Positions 6,942 to 14,813 of a DNA stretch of 16,110 nucleotides are shown here, piece by piece. Position 1 is the stretch's first letter, and each line of letters opens with the position of its first letter. The DNA comes from Pseudomonadota bacterium. Lineage in GTDB: Bacteria > Desulfobacterota > Desulfobacteria > Desulfobacterales > Desulfobacteraceae. The notes under the pieces were generated by a model. The model saw nothing but the letters and a program-made list of their open reading frames with translations, did not search any database and had not been told where the DNA came from. Made by a program: the position numbers and the translations under genes. The stretch lies in the NCBI GenBank assembly GCA_018812385.1, contig JAHJDU010000447.1, positions 1-16,110 of the forward strand. Reading direction: 5' to 3'.

Positions 6942-6970
6942 ATTTTATTAAACCCCTATCTGATTTGCAA
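6942..6970 (-). promoter_or_regulatory. Candidate promoter of the ddl-purDE-tsaC operon
   Basis: On the minus strand TTGCAA (complement of 6965-6970, four of six) is followed after 17 bp by TAAAAT (complement of 6942-6947, five of six). It would start transcription about 50 bp before the ddl ATG and lies back-to-back with the plus-strand promoter at 6982-7010. No riboswitch-like leader is visible. Confidence 0.4.
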
Positions 6971-6981
6971 GGCTTATTTTC

Positions 6982-7010
6982 TTGACACATATTAGGCGAT
7001 GCTGTATCAA
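6982..7010 (+). promoter_or_regulatory. Promoter of the GerMN/EF-G operon
   Basis: A perfect TTGACA (6982-6987) and TATCAA (7005-7010, four of six matches to TATAAT) are separated by the optimal 17 bp. The expected start is near 7017, immediately before the duplicated leader at 7019-7056. Confidence 0.6.
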
Positions 7011-7018
7011 ATATCATT

Positions 7019-7056
7019 TTAATTTAAAGAATTCAGATTAATTTAAAGAATTTAGA
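7019..7056 (+). repeat. 19-bp tandem duplication directly before the GerMN start codon
   Basis: TTAATTTAAAGAATTCAGA (7019-7037) is repeated as TTAATTTAAAGAATTTAGA (7038-7056), with one mismatch, and the ATG follows one base later. The repeat fills nearly the whole predicted leader. No good Shine-Dalgarno sequence is present; only AAAGAA in each copy could serve. Confidence 0.8.
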
Positions 7057-7057
7057 C

Positions 7058-7597
7058 ATGAAATCCAGACAAAGAAAAATTATCATTATCATTTTTCTGA
7101 TCATTTTTGCATTATCAGGTATCTGTGTGGCGGAAAATGATGTGAAAGAGGAGCGGATTTCATCTAATGAAGATCTTTTTGAGGGATTTGTTTATTATGC
7201 TGATAAACAGAAAACTTATTTAAAATCCGTAAAAGAAAAATTTGCCTCAAACCTGGATTCACATTACCTGGGCTTGGAAATTATAAAGACCCTTCTTAAA
7301 GGCCCGCGACTTGTCCATCTTGAGGCAACCTGGCCCAAAGGGACAAAAATCAATTCTTTTTTCATTACAGATGATGGGAAGGCTTATGTTGATTTGAGTC
7401 CGGAACAGGGAATGATGGAAAATATGGATACTCAAAGTGAGCTTTTGGCAATATATTCACTGGTGAATTCGTTAACATTGAATATTCCAAAAATAGAAAT
7501 GGTTAAAATACTGATCCAGGGACAAGATGCCTTGACCCTGGCCGGCCATATAGATCTTGAATACTTTTATAAAACAAATATGTTGATGGTGAAATGA
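7058..7597 (+). CDS. Exported GerMN-domain protein
   Basis: A basic start (MKSRQRK), a hydrophobic core to about residue 22 and a cleavage-like CVA-EN site (after A25) mark a Sec signal peptide. A Cys at 23 lies near the site, but the preceding SGI is not a good lipobox, so lipoprotein status is doubtful. Residues 45-178 match the GerMN (sporulation/germination GerM-type) pattern: VYYAD, LLKGPR (79-84), WPKGTKINSFFITDDGKAYVDLS (92-114), SELLAIYSLVNSLTLNIPKIEMVKILIQG (127-155) and LAGHID. GerMN proteins occur widely in non-sporulating bacteria as cell-envelope proteins of unclear role, so no germination role is implied. The stop overlaps the EF-G start (ATGA, 7594-7597), so the two genes are translationally coupled although one product is exported and the other cytosolic. 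Confidence 0.8.
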   Translation: MKSRQRKIIIIIFLIIFALSGICVAENDVKEERISSNEDLFEGFVYYADKQKTYLKSVKEKFASNLDSHYLGLEIIKTLLKGPRLVHLEATWPKGTKINSFFITDDGKAYVDLSPEQGMMENMDTQSELLAIYSLVNSLTLNIPKIEMVKILIQGQDALTLAGHIDLEYFYKTNMLMVK

Positions 7598-9618
7598 GTA
7601 AAAATATCAGTCAGTTCAGAAATATCGGAATCATGGCCCATATTGATGCAGGTAAAACCACTGTTACGGAAAGAATCCTCTTTTACACGGGAAAGTCCTA
7701 TAAAATTGGAGAAGTCCATGATGGAGAAGCCGTCATGGACTGGATGCAGGATGAACAGGATAGAGGCATCACCATAACCTCTGCCGTGACCACCTGTGAA
7801 TGGAAAAATTCTCTTATTCAAATTATTGATACACCGGGCCATGTTGATTTTACAGTTGAGGTGGAAAGAGCATTAAGGGTTCTGGATGGGGCCATTGGTG
7901 TTTTCTGTGCTGTGGGAGGTGTTGAACCCCAAACAGAGACTGTCTGGAGACAGGCAGATAGATATTCCGTTCCCAGGATGGCCTTTATTAATAAAATGGA
8001 CAGAATTGGCGCTGATTTTTTCGGTGCCGTCAATTCCATAAAAAAGAAGTTGATGGCAAACCCTGTGATACTGCAATTGCCCATGGGTTCTGAAGACAGG
8101 TTTGCCGGTGTCATTGATTTAATCAACATGAAACAGATCACCTGGGATGATGAGACAAAGGGTGCTGAGTATTCAATAGATGACATTGCCCCTGAATTTG
8201 AAGAGATAGCTGATGAATATCGGGAAAAACTTCTTGAAGCTGTATCAGAAGTCAATGATGAGATAATGGAAAAATATCTTTCAGAAGAGGATATTTCCAT
8301 TGAACAGATCAATAAAGCCATTCGTAAAGCAACCATTTCAAGGCAGATTGTGCCTGTTTTTTGCGGAAGTGCTCTTAAAAATAAGGGAATTCAGCCATTG
8401 TTAGATGGCATATCCTTATATTTACCAAGTCCTCAAGATGTTCCGCCCATTAAAGGTGTGCACCCGGAAACGGGTGAAGAATTGGAATTTTTACCTCAAA
8501 AAAATGGCCCGCTGGCAGCCTTGATTTTCAAAGTTTCCATGATTGAAGGAAGAAAGCTTTCTTTTGCCAGGATCTATTCAGGTAGAATGGAAGCAGGATC
8601 TGAGGTGTTTAATCCTTTTTTAAATAAAAAAGAAAAATTATCCAGAATTCTGCAAATGCATGCCAATAAAAGGGAGCGGTTAAAAGAAGCGTCTGCAGGG
8701 CATATTATAGGTATTGTCGGGCTTAAGGACTCTGGAACCGGGGACACCCTGTGTTCCCAGGATTATCCGGTTTTTCTTGAAAAAATGGAATATGCAGATC
8801 CTGTTATTTCCATTGCCATAGAGCCGAAAACCCACGCAGACCAGGAAAAATTAGAGGAAGTACTTGAAAAGTTCACCATGGAAGATCCGACTTTAAAGGT
8901 GAGCCAGGATGAAGAAACTGGTCAGACGATTTTATCCGGCATGGGGGAACTTCATCTTGAGATTATTATTTCACGTATGCTCAAAGAATTTAAAACCAAT
9001 GTCAATGTGGGGAAACCCCAGGTCGTCTATCGGGAAATCCTTACTTCCAGGGCAAAAGGCCATGCTGTTTTTGAAAGAGAGATTTCCGGGAAAGGCCATT
9101 TTGCAGAGATAAGTATCTGTCTTGGACCCTTAAACCGGGGAGATGGTATTACATTTAAGTGTAAACCTGGAAATGATAAGATTCCTGAACAATATATCCC
9201 TGCCATTGAAAAAGGAATCCGGGAGACCCTTGAAGGCGGATACCTTAAGGGATATCCCCTGGTTGATGTTGCCATAATTATTGAAGATGGCGGATTTGAT
9301 GAACGAAGTTCTGAACTTGCCTTTTCTGTAGGGGCATCCATGGCATGTAGGAATGCTTTGGAAAATGGTGCGTTAGGTCTTCTTGAACCGATTATGGAAG
9401 TAGAGATTTTTGTTCCGGATAATTACATGGGCGATGCCATATCTGATTTAAATGCACGGGGTGGCAAGGTGGAATCCATCAGCCCGAAAATTGGTATCCA
9501 GGAGATAAAAGCCGTGGCTCCGCTGGCCAGAATGTTTGGGTATTCCACGGCACTTCGATCTGTCACCCAGGGTAGGGGAACTTTTTCCATGAAGTTTTCC
9601 CGGTTTGATAAGGCATAA
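7594..9618 (+). CDS. Elongation factor G paralogue (EF-G-like translational GTPase)
   Basis: The 674 residues span all five EF-G domains. The G domain has AHIDAGKTT (15-23), RGITI (57-61), DTPGHVDF (79-86) with the catalytic His 83, NKMDR (133-137) and CGSALKNKG (257-265). Domain II is GPLAALIFKV (305-314) onward, domain III includes SGMGELHLE (448-456), domain IV is about 475-595, and domain V includes EPIMEVEIFVP and MFGYSTALRS. It stands outside a str operon (no rpsL, rpsG or tuf nearby), so it is probably a second EF-G. Domain IV differs from canonical EF-G: the segment aligning with E. coli GSYHDVDSSELAF reads DGGFDERSSELAF, which puts F568 at the position of H583, and the other tip loop reads GKGHFAEI rather than RGQYGHV. 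Its job could be ribosome recycling, stress translation or translocation under particular conditions. It overlaps the GerMN gene by 4 bp. The next gene is convergent after 10 bp, with no terminator between them. Confidence 0.9.
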   Translation: MSKNISQFRNIGIMAHIDAGKTTVTERILFYTGKSYKIGEVHDGEAVMDWMQDEQDRGITITSAVTTCEWKNSLIQIIDTPGHVDFTVEVERALRVLDGAIGVFCAVGGVEPQTETVWRQADRYSVPRMAFINKMDRIGADFFGAVNSIKKKLMANPVILQLPMGSEDRFAGVIDLINMKQITWDDETKGAEYSIDDIAPEFEEIADEYREKLLEAVSEVNDEIMEKYLSEEDISIEQINKAIRKATISRQIVPVFCGSALKNKGIQPLLDGISLYLPSPQDVPPIKGVHPETGEELEFLPQKNGPLAALIFKVSMIEGRKLSFARIYSGRMEAGSEVFNPFLNKKEKLSRILQMHANKRERLKEASAGHIIGIVGLKDSGTGDTLCSQDYPVFLEKMEYADPVISIAIEPKTHADQEKLEEVLEKFTMEDPTLKVSQDEETGQTILSGMGELHLEIIISRMLKEFKTNVNVGKPQVVYREILTSRAKGHAVFEREISGKGHFAEISICLGPLNRGDGITFKCKPGNDKIPEQYIPAIEKGIRETLEGGYLKGYPLVDVAIIIEDGGFDERSSELAFSVGASMACRNALENGALGLLEPIMEVEIFVPDNYMGDAISDLNARGGKVESISPKIGIQEIKAVAPLARMFGYSTALRSVTQGRGTFSMKFSRFDKA

Positions 9619-9628
9619 ATAGAAAGGA

Positions 9629-11110
9629 TTAATTTTTTTTATGGTCTTTAGCGGATTTTTCTTTTAATTGATCTAATAGTTCTTTTGTTCTTTTGATTTT
9701 GGTTTCATCCTTTAAGCTATCCAATGCTTTGTTTAAATGGATAATGGCTGTTTTATTATTATTGATTTTAGAATAATAGACACCAAGATAATAATGGGAA
9801 TCCCCTGGATTTTTTTCAAGCGACATAATATTTGCCAGGTGATAATATGCTTTTGGATATAAAGATGGGGCCTGATCGATTATGGCATTAAATAGATTCT
9901 TTGACTCTAAAAGGTTTCTTAACTCAAGGTGTGCGTTTGCCTGGTGAAACCTGGCCATCAAACCCATGACCGGGTCCCTCTCAATCCCTTTAAGGACGTT
10001 GAGTGCTTTTTGGGGTTCCCCGTTGAGCAGGTATATCCTGCCCATTTCAAGAAGTACCATTGGATCGAAAATGTTAATTGAGAGAGCTTCTTTCAGATGT
10101 GACAGCGCTTTTTCTACCATTAACTTTCTGGCATAAATAAGTCCCAGCCCGTAATGGATGGCAGCAGCGTCATCAGCGATAGAGTTTGAAGGATTGCTCT
10201 TAAGTTGAGTTGTCAATAGGTTATATGTGGGTTCAATATCTGCGTAAAGCCCTAAAAGCCGGTATTTTACCATATTAAATCTGAAATCTTCATGGCATTT
10301 TGCCTTGTCTGACAAAGGGACGTAGTCTGAAAGAATGGTTTCAACATGGCCAATTCGGCTGCCCGTTCCAGGATGGGTCTTAACATAATCCGGAATATTT
10401 TCTACACCTCGATAGTCTGTCGCCCTTATTTTCATTAACCCTGACAAAAGTCCTTTTGGGTCAAAACAGCTTTTTTTTAAAAACATAACGCCTTTTTCAT
10501 CGGCTTCTGTTTCATTTTCCCTTGTAAAGGAAAGCATGGCGGTCTGGCCAATGGCCATCGTCCCCTGCATAACTGCTGCTCCTGCATCCCCACCTGATTT
10601 GCTGGCGATGATGGCACCTGCCAGCATGCCGGCAAGGCTGCCAATGCTGATATATTTTGAACGGTCAATGGATTCAGATACATGGCGGCTTGCGGCATGG
10701 GCAATTTCATGGCCGATGATACCGGCCAGTTCATCTATGGAATCAAGGCCTGTAATCAATCCCCTATAGACAAAAATATTGGCGGCCGGACTTGCAAAGG
10801 CATTAAAAACAGCATCATCCACAATGCGAAATGAATAGTCAAAGGGGCCTTTTGGCAGAAAAGAAAGGATATGATTACCAACCCGGGTGACCATATGGTT
10901 GGCAATGGGATCATTTAATATCATTGCCCGTTCCTGTATCATTTCCATGAATTCTTTTGAAATTTTCTTTTCTTCTGGAATGGATATGGCAAAGCTTGTG
11001 TTCAAGGAAAATAAAAGGAAAAAGAGAAGGCAAAGAAAGATAAAAAAATACTTAAATGGTTTCATAAGAATATTTAAAACTTTATCAATGGAAACCATGG
11101 ATGCTGACAT
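9629..11110 (-). CDS. Periplasmic M48 zinc metalloprotease with TPR repeats, BepA-like
   Basis: The frame opens at a TTG (11131), but the ATG at 11110 has AAGGAAAT 7 bp before it and gives 493 residues, close to E. coli BepA. Numbered from that ATG, residues 16-41 form a signal peptide (MKPFKYFF, a long hydrophobic core, then TSFA). The catalytic motif is GHEIAHAASRH with zinc ligands H134 and H138 and catalytic E135; the third ligand is a Glu in ENETEAD (198-204). A Gly/Ala-rich loop between them (SIGSLAGMLAGAIIA) is typical. HPGTGSRIGHVE marks the end of the protease domain. The C-terminal third is a series of TPR-like helices (for example YGLGLIYARKLMVEKALSHLKEALSI). BepA-type enzymes survey outer-membrane protein assembly, notably LptD and BAM. 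The gene starts 74 bp after the last permease gene and may share its transcript. Confidence 0.88.
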   Translation of the reverse strand: MSASMVSIDKVLNILMKPFKYFFIFLCLLFFLLFSLNTSFAISIPEEKKISKEFMEMIQERAMILNDPIANHMVTRVGNHILSFLPKGPFDYSFRIVDDAVFNAFASPAANIFVYRGLITGLDSIDELAGIIGHEIAHAASRHVSESIDRSKYISIGSLAGMLAGAIIASKSGGDAGAAVMQGTMAIGQTAMLSFTRENETEADEKGVMFLKKSCFDPKGLLSGLMKIRATDYRGVENIPDYVKTHPGTGSRIGHVETILSDYVPLSDKAKCHEDFRFNMVKYRLLGLYADIEPTYNLLTTQLKSNPSNSIADDAAAIHYGLGLIYARKLMVEKALSHLKEALSINIFDPMVLLEMGRIYLLNGEPQKALNVLKGIERDPVMGLMARFHQANAHLELRNLLESKNLFNAIIDQAPSLYPKAYYHLANIMSLEKNPGDSHYYLGVYYSKINNNKTAIIHLNKALDSLKDETKIKRTKELLDQLKEKSAKDHKKN

Positions 11111-11184
11111 GCTTATTTCCTTATAAATCAAATAATAGATGATCTGTCAATTATCAATAAAATCCATTAAAAAATCAATGTTTT

Positions 11185-12105
11185 TTATCTTTCGCTCCGT
11201 TTATAGGGCTCTCCCAGCATGGCTGGTGCGTTTAATTTTTTTGGATCTTTTAAACTGATCAGCAATAGAATTAAAAGTGTTGCAATATAAGGGAGCATGG
11301 CCAGGAAATTGGGTGAGATTCCCAGGGGCTGCAGCAAATATTGTACAACAAAAATGCCACCGAACAAAAATGCCGCCCATATTGCACGTGCAGGGTTCCA
11401 CAGGGCAAATATGGTCAGGGCTATGGCAATCCAGCCTCTTCCTGCAGTCATTCCCTCTATCCATGATTTTGAATAGGATATGGAAAGGTGGGCTCCTGCA
11501 AGAGCTGAAAAACCACCTCCAATGATAACGCTCAAATATTTTAGTTTGAATACATTAACCCCCTGGGTTTCAGTGGCTTTCGGGTTTTCACCCGTTGACC
11601 TGATCTGTATTCCAAGACGGGTTCTTTCAAGGAAAAACCAGGCGGCCAGGGCAAGAAATATGGCAATATAGAAAAAGGGGCCCTGGGAGAAGAGAATTTT
11701 TCCCAAATAGGGAATATCTGATAAATAGGGAATGATCCAATCTTCCATTTTTATTGAAAGGGGTTTGCCCACGTAAGGTTTGCCAAGCATACCGGAAAGA
11801 CCAAGGCCAAGCATGGTCATTGCAAGTCCTGACACAACCTGGTTGGCCTGCAGGGTGACAGATGCAAAGGCATGGATGATGGAAAACATCATGCCGGAAG
11901 CCAGGGCTGCAAGAACGCCAAGCCAGGGATGGCCCGTTGTCATGGTGACAATAAAAGCTACCACTGCCCCCATTGCCATTACACCTTCAACCCCCAGGTT
12001 AAGGATGCCTGATCTTTCACAAATCACTTCTCCTGTTGTGGCAAGGAGTAAAGGGGTTCCTGCAACCATAGCTCTTTGAAGAGTTGAGATGATAATATCT
12101 TCCAT
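11185..12105 (-). CDS. BMP-family ABC importer, permease subunit 2 (YufQ/NupQ-like)
   Basis: A 306-residue membrane protein with about eight to ten hydrophobic segments. The family marker ERSGILNLGVEGVMAMGA (30-47) is the conserved cytoplasmic loop of permeases of nucleoside/sugar BMP-type importers. Near the C-terminus GRGWIAIALTIFALWNPARA is also family-typical. The positively charged tail (KDPKKLNAPAMLGEPYKRSER) should be cytoplasmic. The ATG at 12105 has AAGGA about 10 bp before it. It forms the channel with the permease encoded 21 bp upstream. Substrate cannot be assigned from the permease alone. Confidence 0.9.
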   Translation of the reverse strand: MEDIIISTLQRAMVAGTPLLLATTGEVICERSGILNLGVEGVMAMGAVVAFIVTMTTGHPWLGVLAALASGMMFSIIHAFASVTLQANQVVSGLAMTMLGLGLSGMLGKPYVGKPLSIKMEDWIIPYLSDIPYLGKILFSQGPFFYIAIFLALAAWFFLERTRLGIQIRSTGENPKATETQGVNVFKLKYLSVIIGGGFSALAGAHLSISYSKSWIEGMTAGRGWIAIALTIFALWNPARAIWAAFLFGGIFVVQYLLQPLGISPNFLAMLPYIATLLILLLISLKDPKKLNAPAMLGEPYKRSER

Positions 12106-12126
12106 CTATATGTATCCTTTCAAACA

Positions 12127-13206
12127 CTATTTGTTTGAAAACTGCAGGGTAATTTTATAGTTTAAAAAATAATCACCCATAATTAAAAATATTAATAAAG
12201 TACCGTTCACTATTTGAACCGTGGCATCAGGCAGTCCCAATGATATCTGTATGGCATCGCCGCCCACCAGTATTCCGGCAAAAAAGATTCCTGAAATAAC
12301 AGTATAGAGCGGATTTAATTTGGCAAGCCATGCAACAATGATGGCTGTAAATCCATAACCCGAGGAAATTGAAGCAGGATATCCAAGATAGTGATGAATG
12401 CCGGCCACTTCACCAACCCCGGCAAACCCGGCAAGTCCACCGCTGATGGCCATGAGGATCAGGCTTGTTTTTAAAAAATTTATTCCTGCATATCTGCCGG
12501 CATCCGGATTTTCACCCACCACCCTTACTTCGTATCCAAAGCGAGTTTTATAGATGATCACACTCAGCACAATGGCACAGATAATGGCTAAGATTAATGT
12601 GGCATAATGAATCCGTGATCCAGGTATCAGGCCTAAAATAGCAGAATCAGGAAGATTGTTAGTTCCGGGAAATCCAAACCGTGTTTTTCCTTTCCAGGGT
12701 CCTACAATGAGCATGGTTAAAATTTCAGCACAGATATAGTTGAGCATCAGAGTGGATATTACTTCATTAATGGAGTATTTGATTTTCAGTATGGCCGGAA
12801 TGATTCCCCAGAGTCCACCGCCGATGAAACCTGCCAGGAAAATCAAGGGAACTATGATATAGGATGGCAAAGCCTCTCCAAAGGTCAGCCCCGTCCATGT
12901 AGCAAAAATTGCTCCCATTAACATCTGGCCTTCTGCACCGATGTTCCAGAATTTTGCCCTGAATGCCAGGGTCAGCCCTGCGCCGATAAGGATCAGGGGA
13001 ATGGCTTTGGTAATGGTTTCCTTAATTCCATAAAAGGTACCAAATGATCCTGAAAAGATTTCAGAAATAGCGAAGATAGGGTTCACGCCCGCAATCAGGA
13101 AAATAATACTGATAACCACAAGCGCTGCCAAAAGAGAGAGAATGTTGGTCATAAATGATCTTAGAGCCGTTATATCATATCTGTTAGTTGTCTTGATTTT
13201 TAGCAT
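12127..13206 (-). CDS. BMP-family ABC importer, permease subunit 1 (YufP/NupP-like)
   Basis: The 359 residues begin with a short basic cytoplasmic segment followed by multiple hydrophobic helices. The coupling-type motif FRAKFWNIGAEGQMLMGA (82-99) is the partner of the ILNLGVEG motif in the second permease. RVVGENPDAGRYAGINFLKT (about 229-248) is the second conserved cytoplasmic loop of this family, and SSGYGFTAIIVAWLAKLNP follows. The start ATG (13204-13206) overlaps the ATPase stop by 7 bp (ATGCTAA), so translation is likely coupled; only a weak GGA-A-run precedes it. The importer is a heteromeric permease pair. Confidence 0.9.
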   Translation of the reverse strand: MLKIKTTNRYDITALRSFMTNILSLLAALVVISIIFLIAGVNPIFAISEIFSGSFGTFYGIKETITKAIPLILIGAGLTLAFRAKFWNIGAEGQMLMGAIFATWTGLTFGEALPSYIIVPLIFLAGFIGGGLWGIIPAILKIKYSINEVISTLMLNYICAEILTMLIVGPWKGKTRFGFPGTNNLPDSAILGLIPGSRIHYATLILAIICAIVLSVIIYKTRFGYEVRVVGENPDAGRYAGINFLKTSLILMAISGGLAGFAGVGEVAGIHHYLGYPASISSGYGFTAIIVAWLAKLNPLYTVISGIFFAGILVGGDAIQISLGLPDATVQIVNGTLLIFLIMGDYFLNYKITLQFSNK

Positions 13207-14738
13207 TCTTTTTTTTCCATTGAATCAATTCTTATTGAGCCTGCCATCATCAGGCCGATATCAGAAAACCGTTTGTCGTCTGAATCTAGAATTGCCATGA
13301 ACTCACCATCAAAAATAACGGCAACCCGGTCACAAAGTTCAAATATTTCTTCAAGATCTTCAGAAAACAAAAGCACGGCACTTCCTTGTTTCCTAAGCTC
13401 CAAAAGATGTTTTCTTAAGAATTCCGTGGCCCCGACATCCAGGCCATATGTGGGATGTGATGCCACCAGAAGCTGCGGCTGCTCACTGATTTCTCTTCCA
13501 AGGATGAGTTTTTGAATGTTCCCGCCGGAAAGGTTCCGGGTCTGGTTATTAATGGAATGGGTGGAAACTTTGAATTTATTAACAATGGTTCTGGTATGAT
13601 TTTTCACTTGATCATATTTCAAAAAATAGCGCTGGGAAAATTTTTTCAGGTGATGCTGTTTTAATATGGCATTATCATACAGGAAAAGGCCTGGAGCGAT
13701 TCCAAACCGGATTCTTTCTTCCGGCACATGGGAAACACCGTTGTCATAAATGTGTCTTGGACTTTTGTTGGTGATATCCTTGCCATTCATTTTTACTTTG
13801 CCCGAAAAAATGGGTCTGATGCCCGTTATGGCTTCTGCAAGCTCGCGCTGCCCATTGCCGGAAACCCCTGCAATACCGAAAATTTCATTTTTAAAAAGCT
13901 CAAAAGAAATATTTTTTACAGCCAGAAGACCCTTGTCTCCAATGACATTGATATTTTCAACAGACAGGTTTTTTTTGCCTTTTGTCAGTTTTTCTCTGTT
14001 AATATTAAAGACAACATCCCTGCCCACCATCATCCGGGCAAGGGATTTTTTATCCGTATTTTTTGTGTCAGCGTCTCCCACAATCCTGCCTTTCTGGAGT
14101 ACCAGGACCCGGTCACAGATGTCCATGATTTCATCCAGCTTGTGGGAAATGAAAATGATCATGTGGCCTTTGGCCTTCATCTCTCTTAATATCGAAATCA
14201 GTTCTTTGATTTCCAGGGGAGTCAGCACAGAAGTTGGTTCATCAAGGATAAGAAGATCAGCACCATTTAAAAGTGCTTTTATGATTTCCACCCGCTGCTG
14301 TTCCCCGGCTGAAAGCTGCCAGATCTTTTTTGTAATATCAATATGAAAATCAAATTGTTTAGAAAATTGTTCAACTTTGTCTTTGATTTTTATTTTGGGA
14401 AAGAAAAATGGTGTATCTTTATAGCCCAATGCAATATTTTCAATCACTGAATGATTCTGCACAAGCATAAAGTGCTGATGAACAATTCCAATGCCATGGT
14501 TTATGGATTCAACGGGATTGTTGATCCGGATGGTTTTATCATTTATCTTAATTTGTCCGGAATCGGGCTGATACAGTCCATACAGGATATTCATCAAGGT
14601 GCTTTTTCCGGCCCCGTTTTCACCTAAAAGGCCCAGGATTTCACCGGATTCAATAAAAAGATTTATATCCTGATTGGCATGGATACCGTGAAATGATTTT
14701 GAGATGGATCTCATTTCAAGGCGTTGTATTTTTTTCAT
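13200..14738 (-). CDS. BMP-family ABC importer, ATP-binding protein with two NBDs (YufO/NupO-like)
   Basis: The 512-residue protein carries two nucleotide-binding domains in tandem, as in ribose-type and nucleoside-type importers. NBD1 is complete: Walker A GENGAGKS (39-46), Q-loop near HQHFML (87-92), signature LSAGEQQ (142-148), Walker B LLILDE (162-167) and switch His 199. NBD2 is degenerate: GVSGNGQR (291-298) has Gln for the Walker A Lys, the signature LSGGNIQ (403-409) is intact, Walker B reads LLVASH with His 428 for the catalytic Glu, and the switch His is replaced in FSED (458-461). Such decay of NBD2 is normal in this family, so one site hydrolyses ATP. The ATG at 14738 has AAAGGG about 7 bp upstream. 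A stem-loop separates it from the binding-protein gene. Confidence 0.93.
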   Translation of the reverse strand: MKKIQRLEMRSISKSFHGIHANQDINLFIESGEILGLLGENGAGKSTLMNILYGLYQPDSGQIKINDKTIRINNPVESINHGIGIVHQHFMLVQNHSVIENIALGYKDTPFFFPKIKIKDKVEQFSKQFDFHIDITKKIWQLSAGEQQRVEIIKALLNGADLLILDEPTSVLTPLEIKELISILREMKAKGHMIIFISHKLDEIMDICDRVLVLQKGRIVGDADTKNTDKKSLARMMVGRDVVFNINREKLTKGKKNLSVENINVIGDKGLLAVKNISFELFKNEIFGIAGVSGNGQRELAEAITGIRPIFSGKVKMNGKDITNKSPRHIYDNGVSHVPEERIRFGIAPGLFLYDNAILKQHHLKKFSQRYFLKYDQVKNHTRTIVNKFKVSTHSINNQTRNLSGGNIQKLILGREISEQPQLLVASHPTYGLDVGATEFLRKHLLELRKQGSAVLLFSEDLEEIFELCDRVAVIFDGEFMAILDSDDKRFSDIGLMMAGSIRIDSMEKKEC

Positions 14739-14764
14739 AATGCCCTTTGGAAAAAACCGGGTAT

Positions 14765-14796
14765 AAAAAGCCGGGAAAGCTTATCCCGGCTTTTTT
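14765..14796. terminator. Intra-operon terminator-like stem-loop
   Basis: A perfect 12-bp stem (14765-14776 with 14784-14795, core AAAAAGCCGGGA) has a 7-base loop and T-runs on both strands. It lies between the binding-protein stop (14814) and the ATPase start (14738). On the minus strand it can cause partial termination or protect the 3' end of the binding-protein mRNA, giving more binding protein than membrane complex. Confidence 0.75.
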
Positions 14797-14813
14797 ATTG
14801 AATTGTAATTTTA

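Noticed and set aside
7818..8336. Minus-strand 172-codon frame opposite the EF-G gene
   Set aside because: It is antisense to strongly conserved EF-G sequence, serine-rich from codon bias, with no supporting motif.
11122..11150. TTGACA (minus strand, 11145-11150) with TTTATA after 17 bp as promoter of the M48 protease gene
   Set aside because: Transcription would start after the Shine-Dalgarno AAGGA of that gene, and the -10 match is poor; no convincing alternative -10 pairs with this -35.
13750..14346. Long plus-strand frame opposite the ABC ATPase gene
   Set aside because: It is a shadow of the conserved ATPase coding sequence on the other strand; the translation shows no recognisable domain or ribosome-binding site.
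13200..14738. Loss of Walker residues in the second NBD of the ATPase as a defect
   Set aside because: Degenerate second nucleotide-binding sites are usual in this importer family, so this is not a sign of decay.
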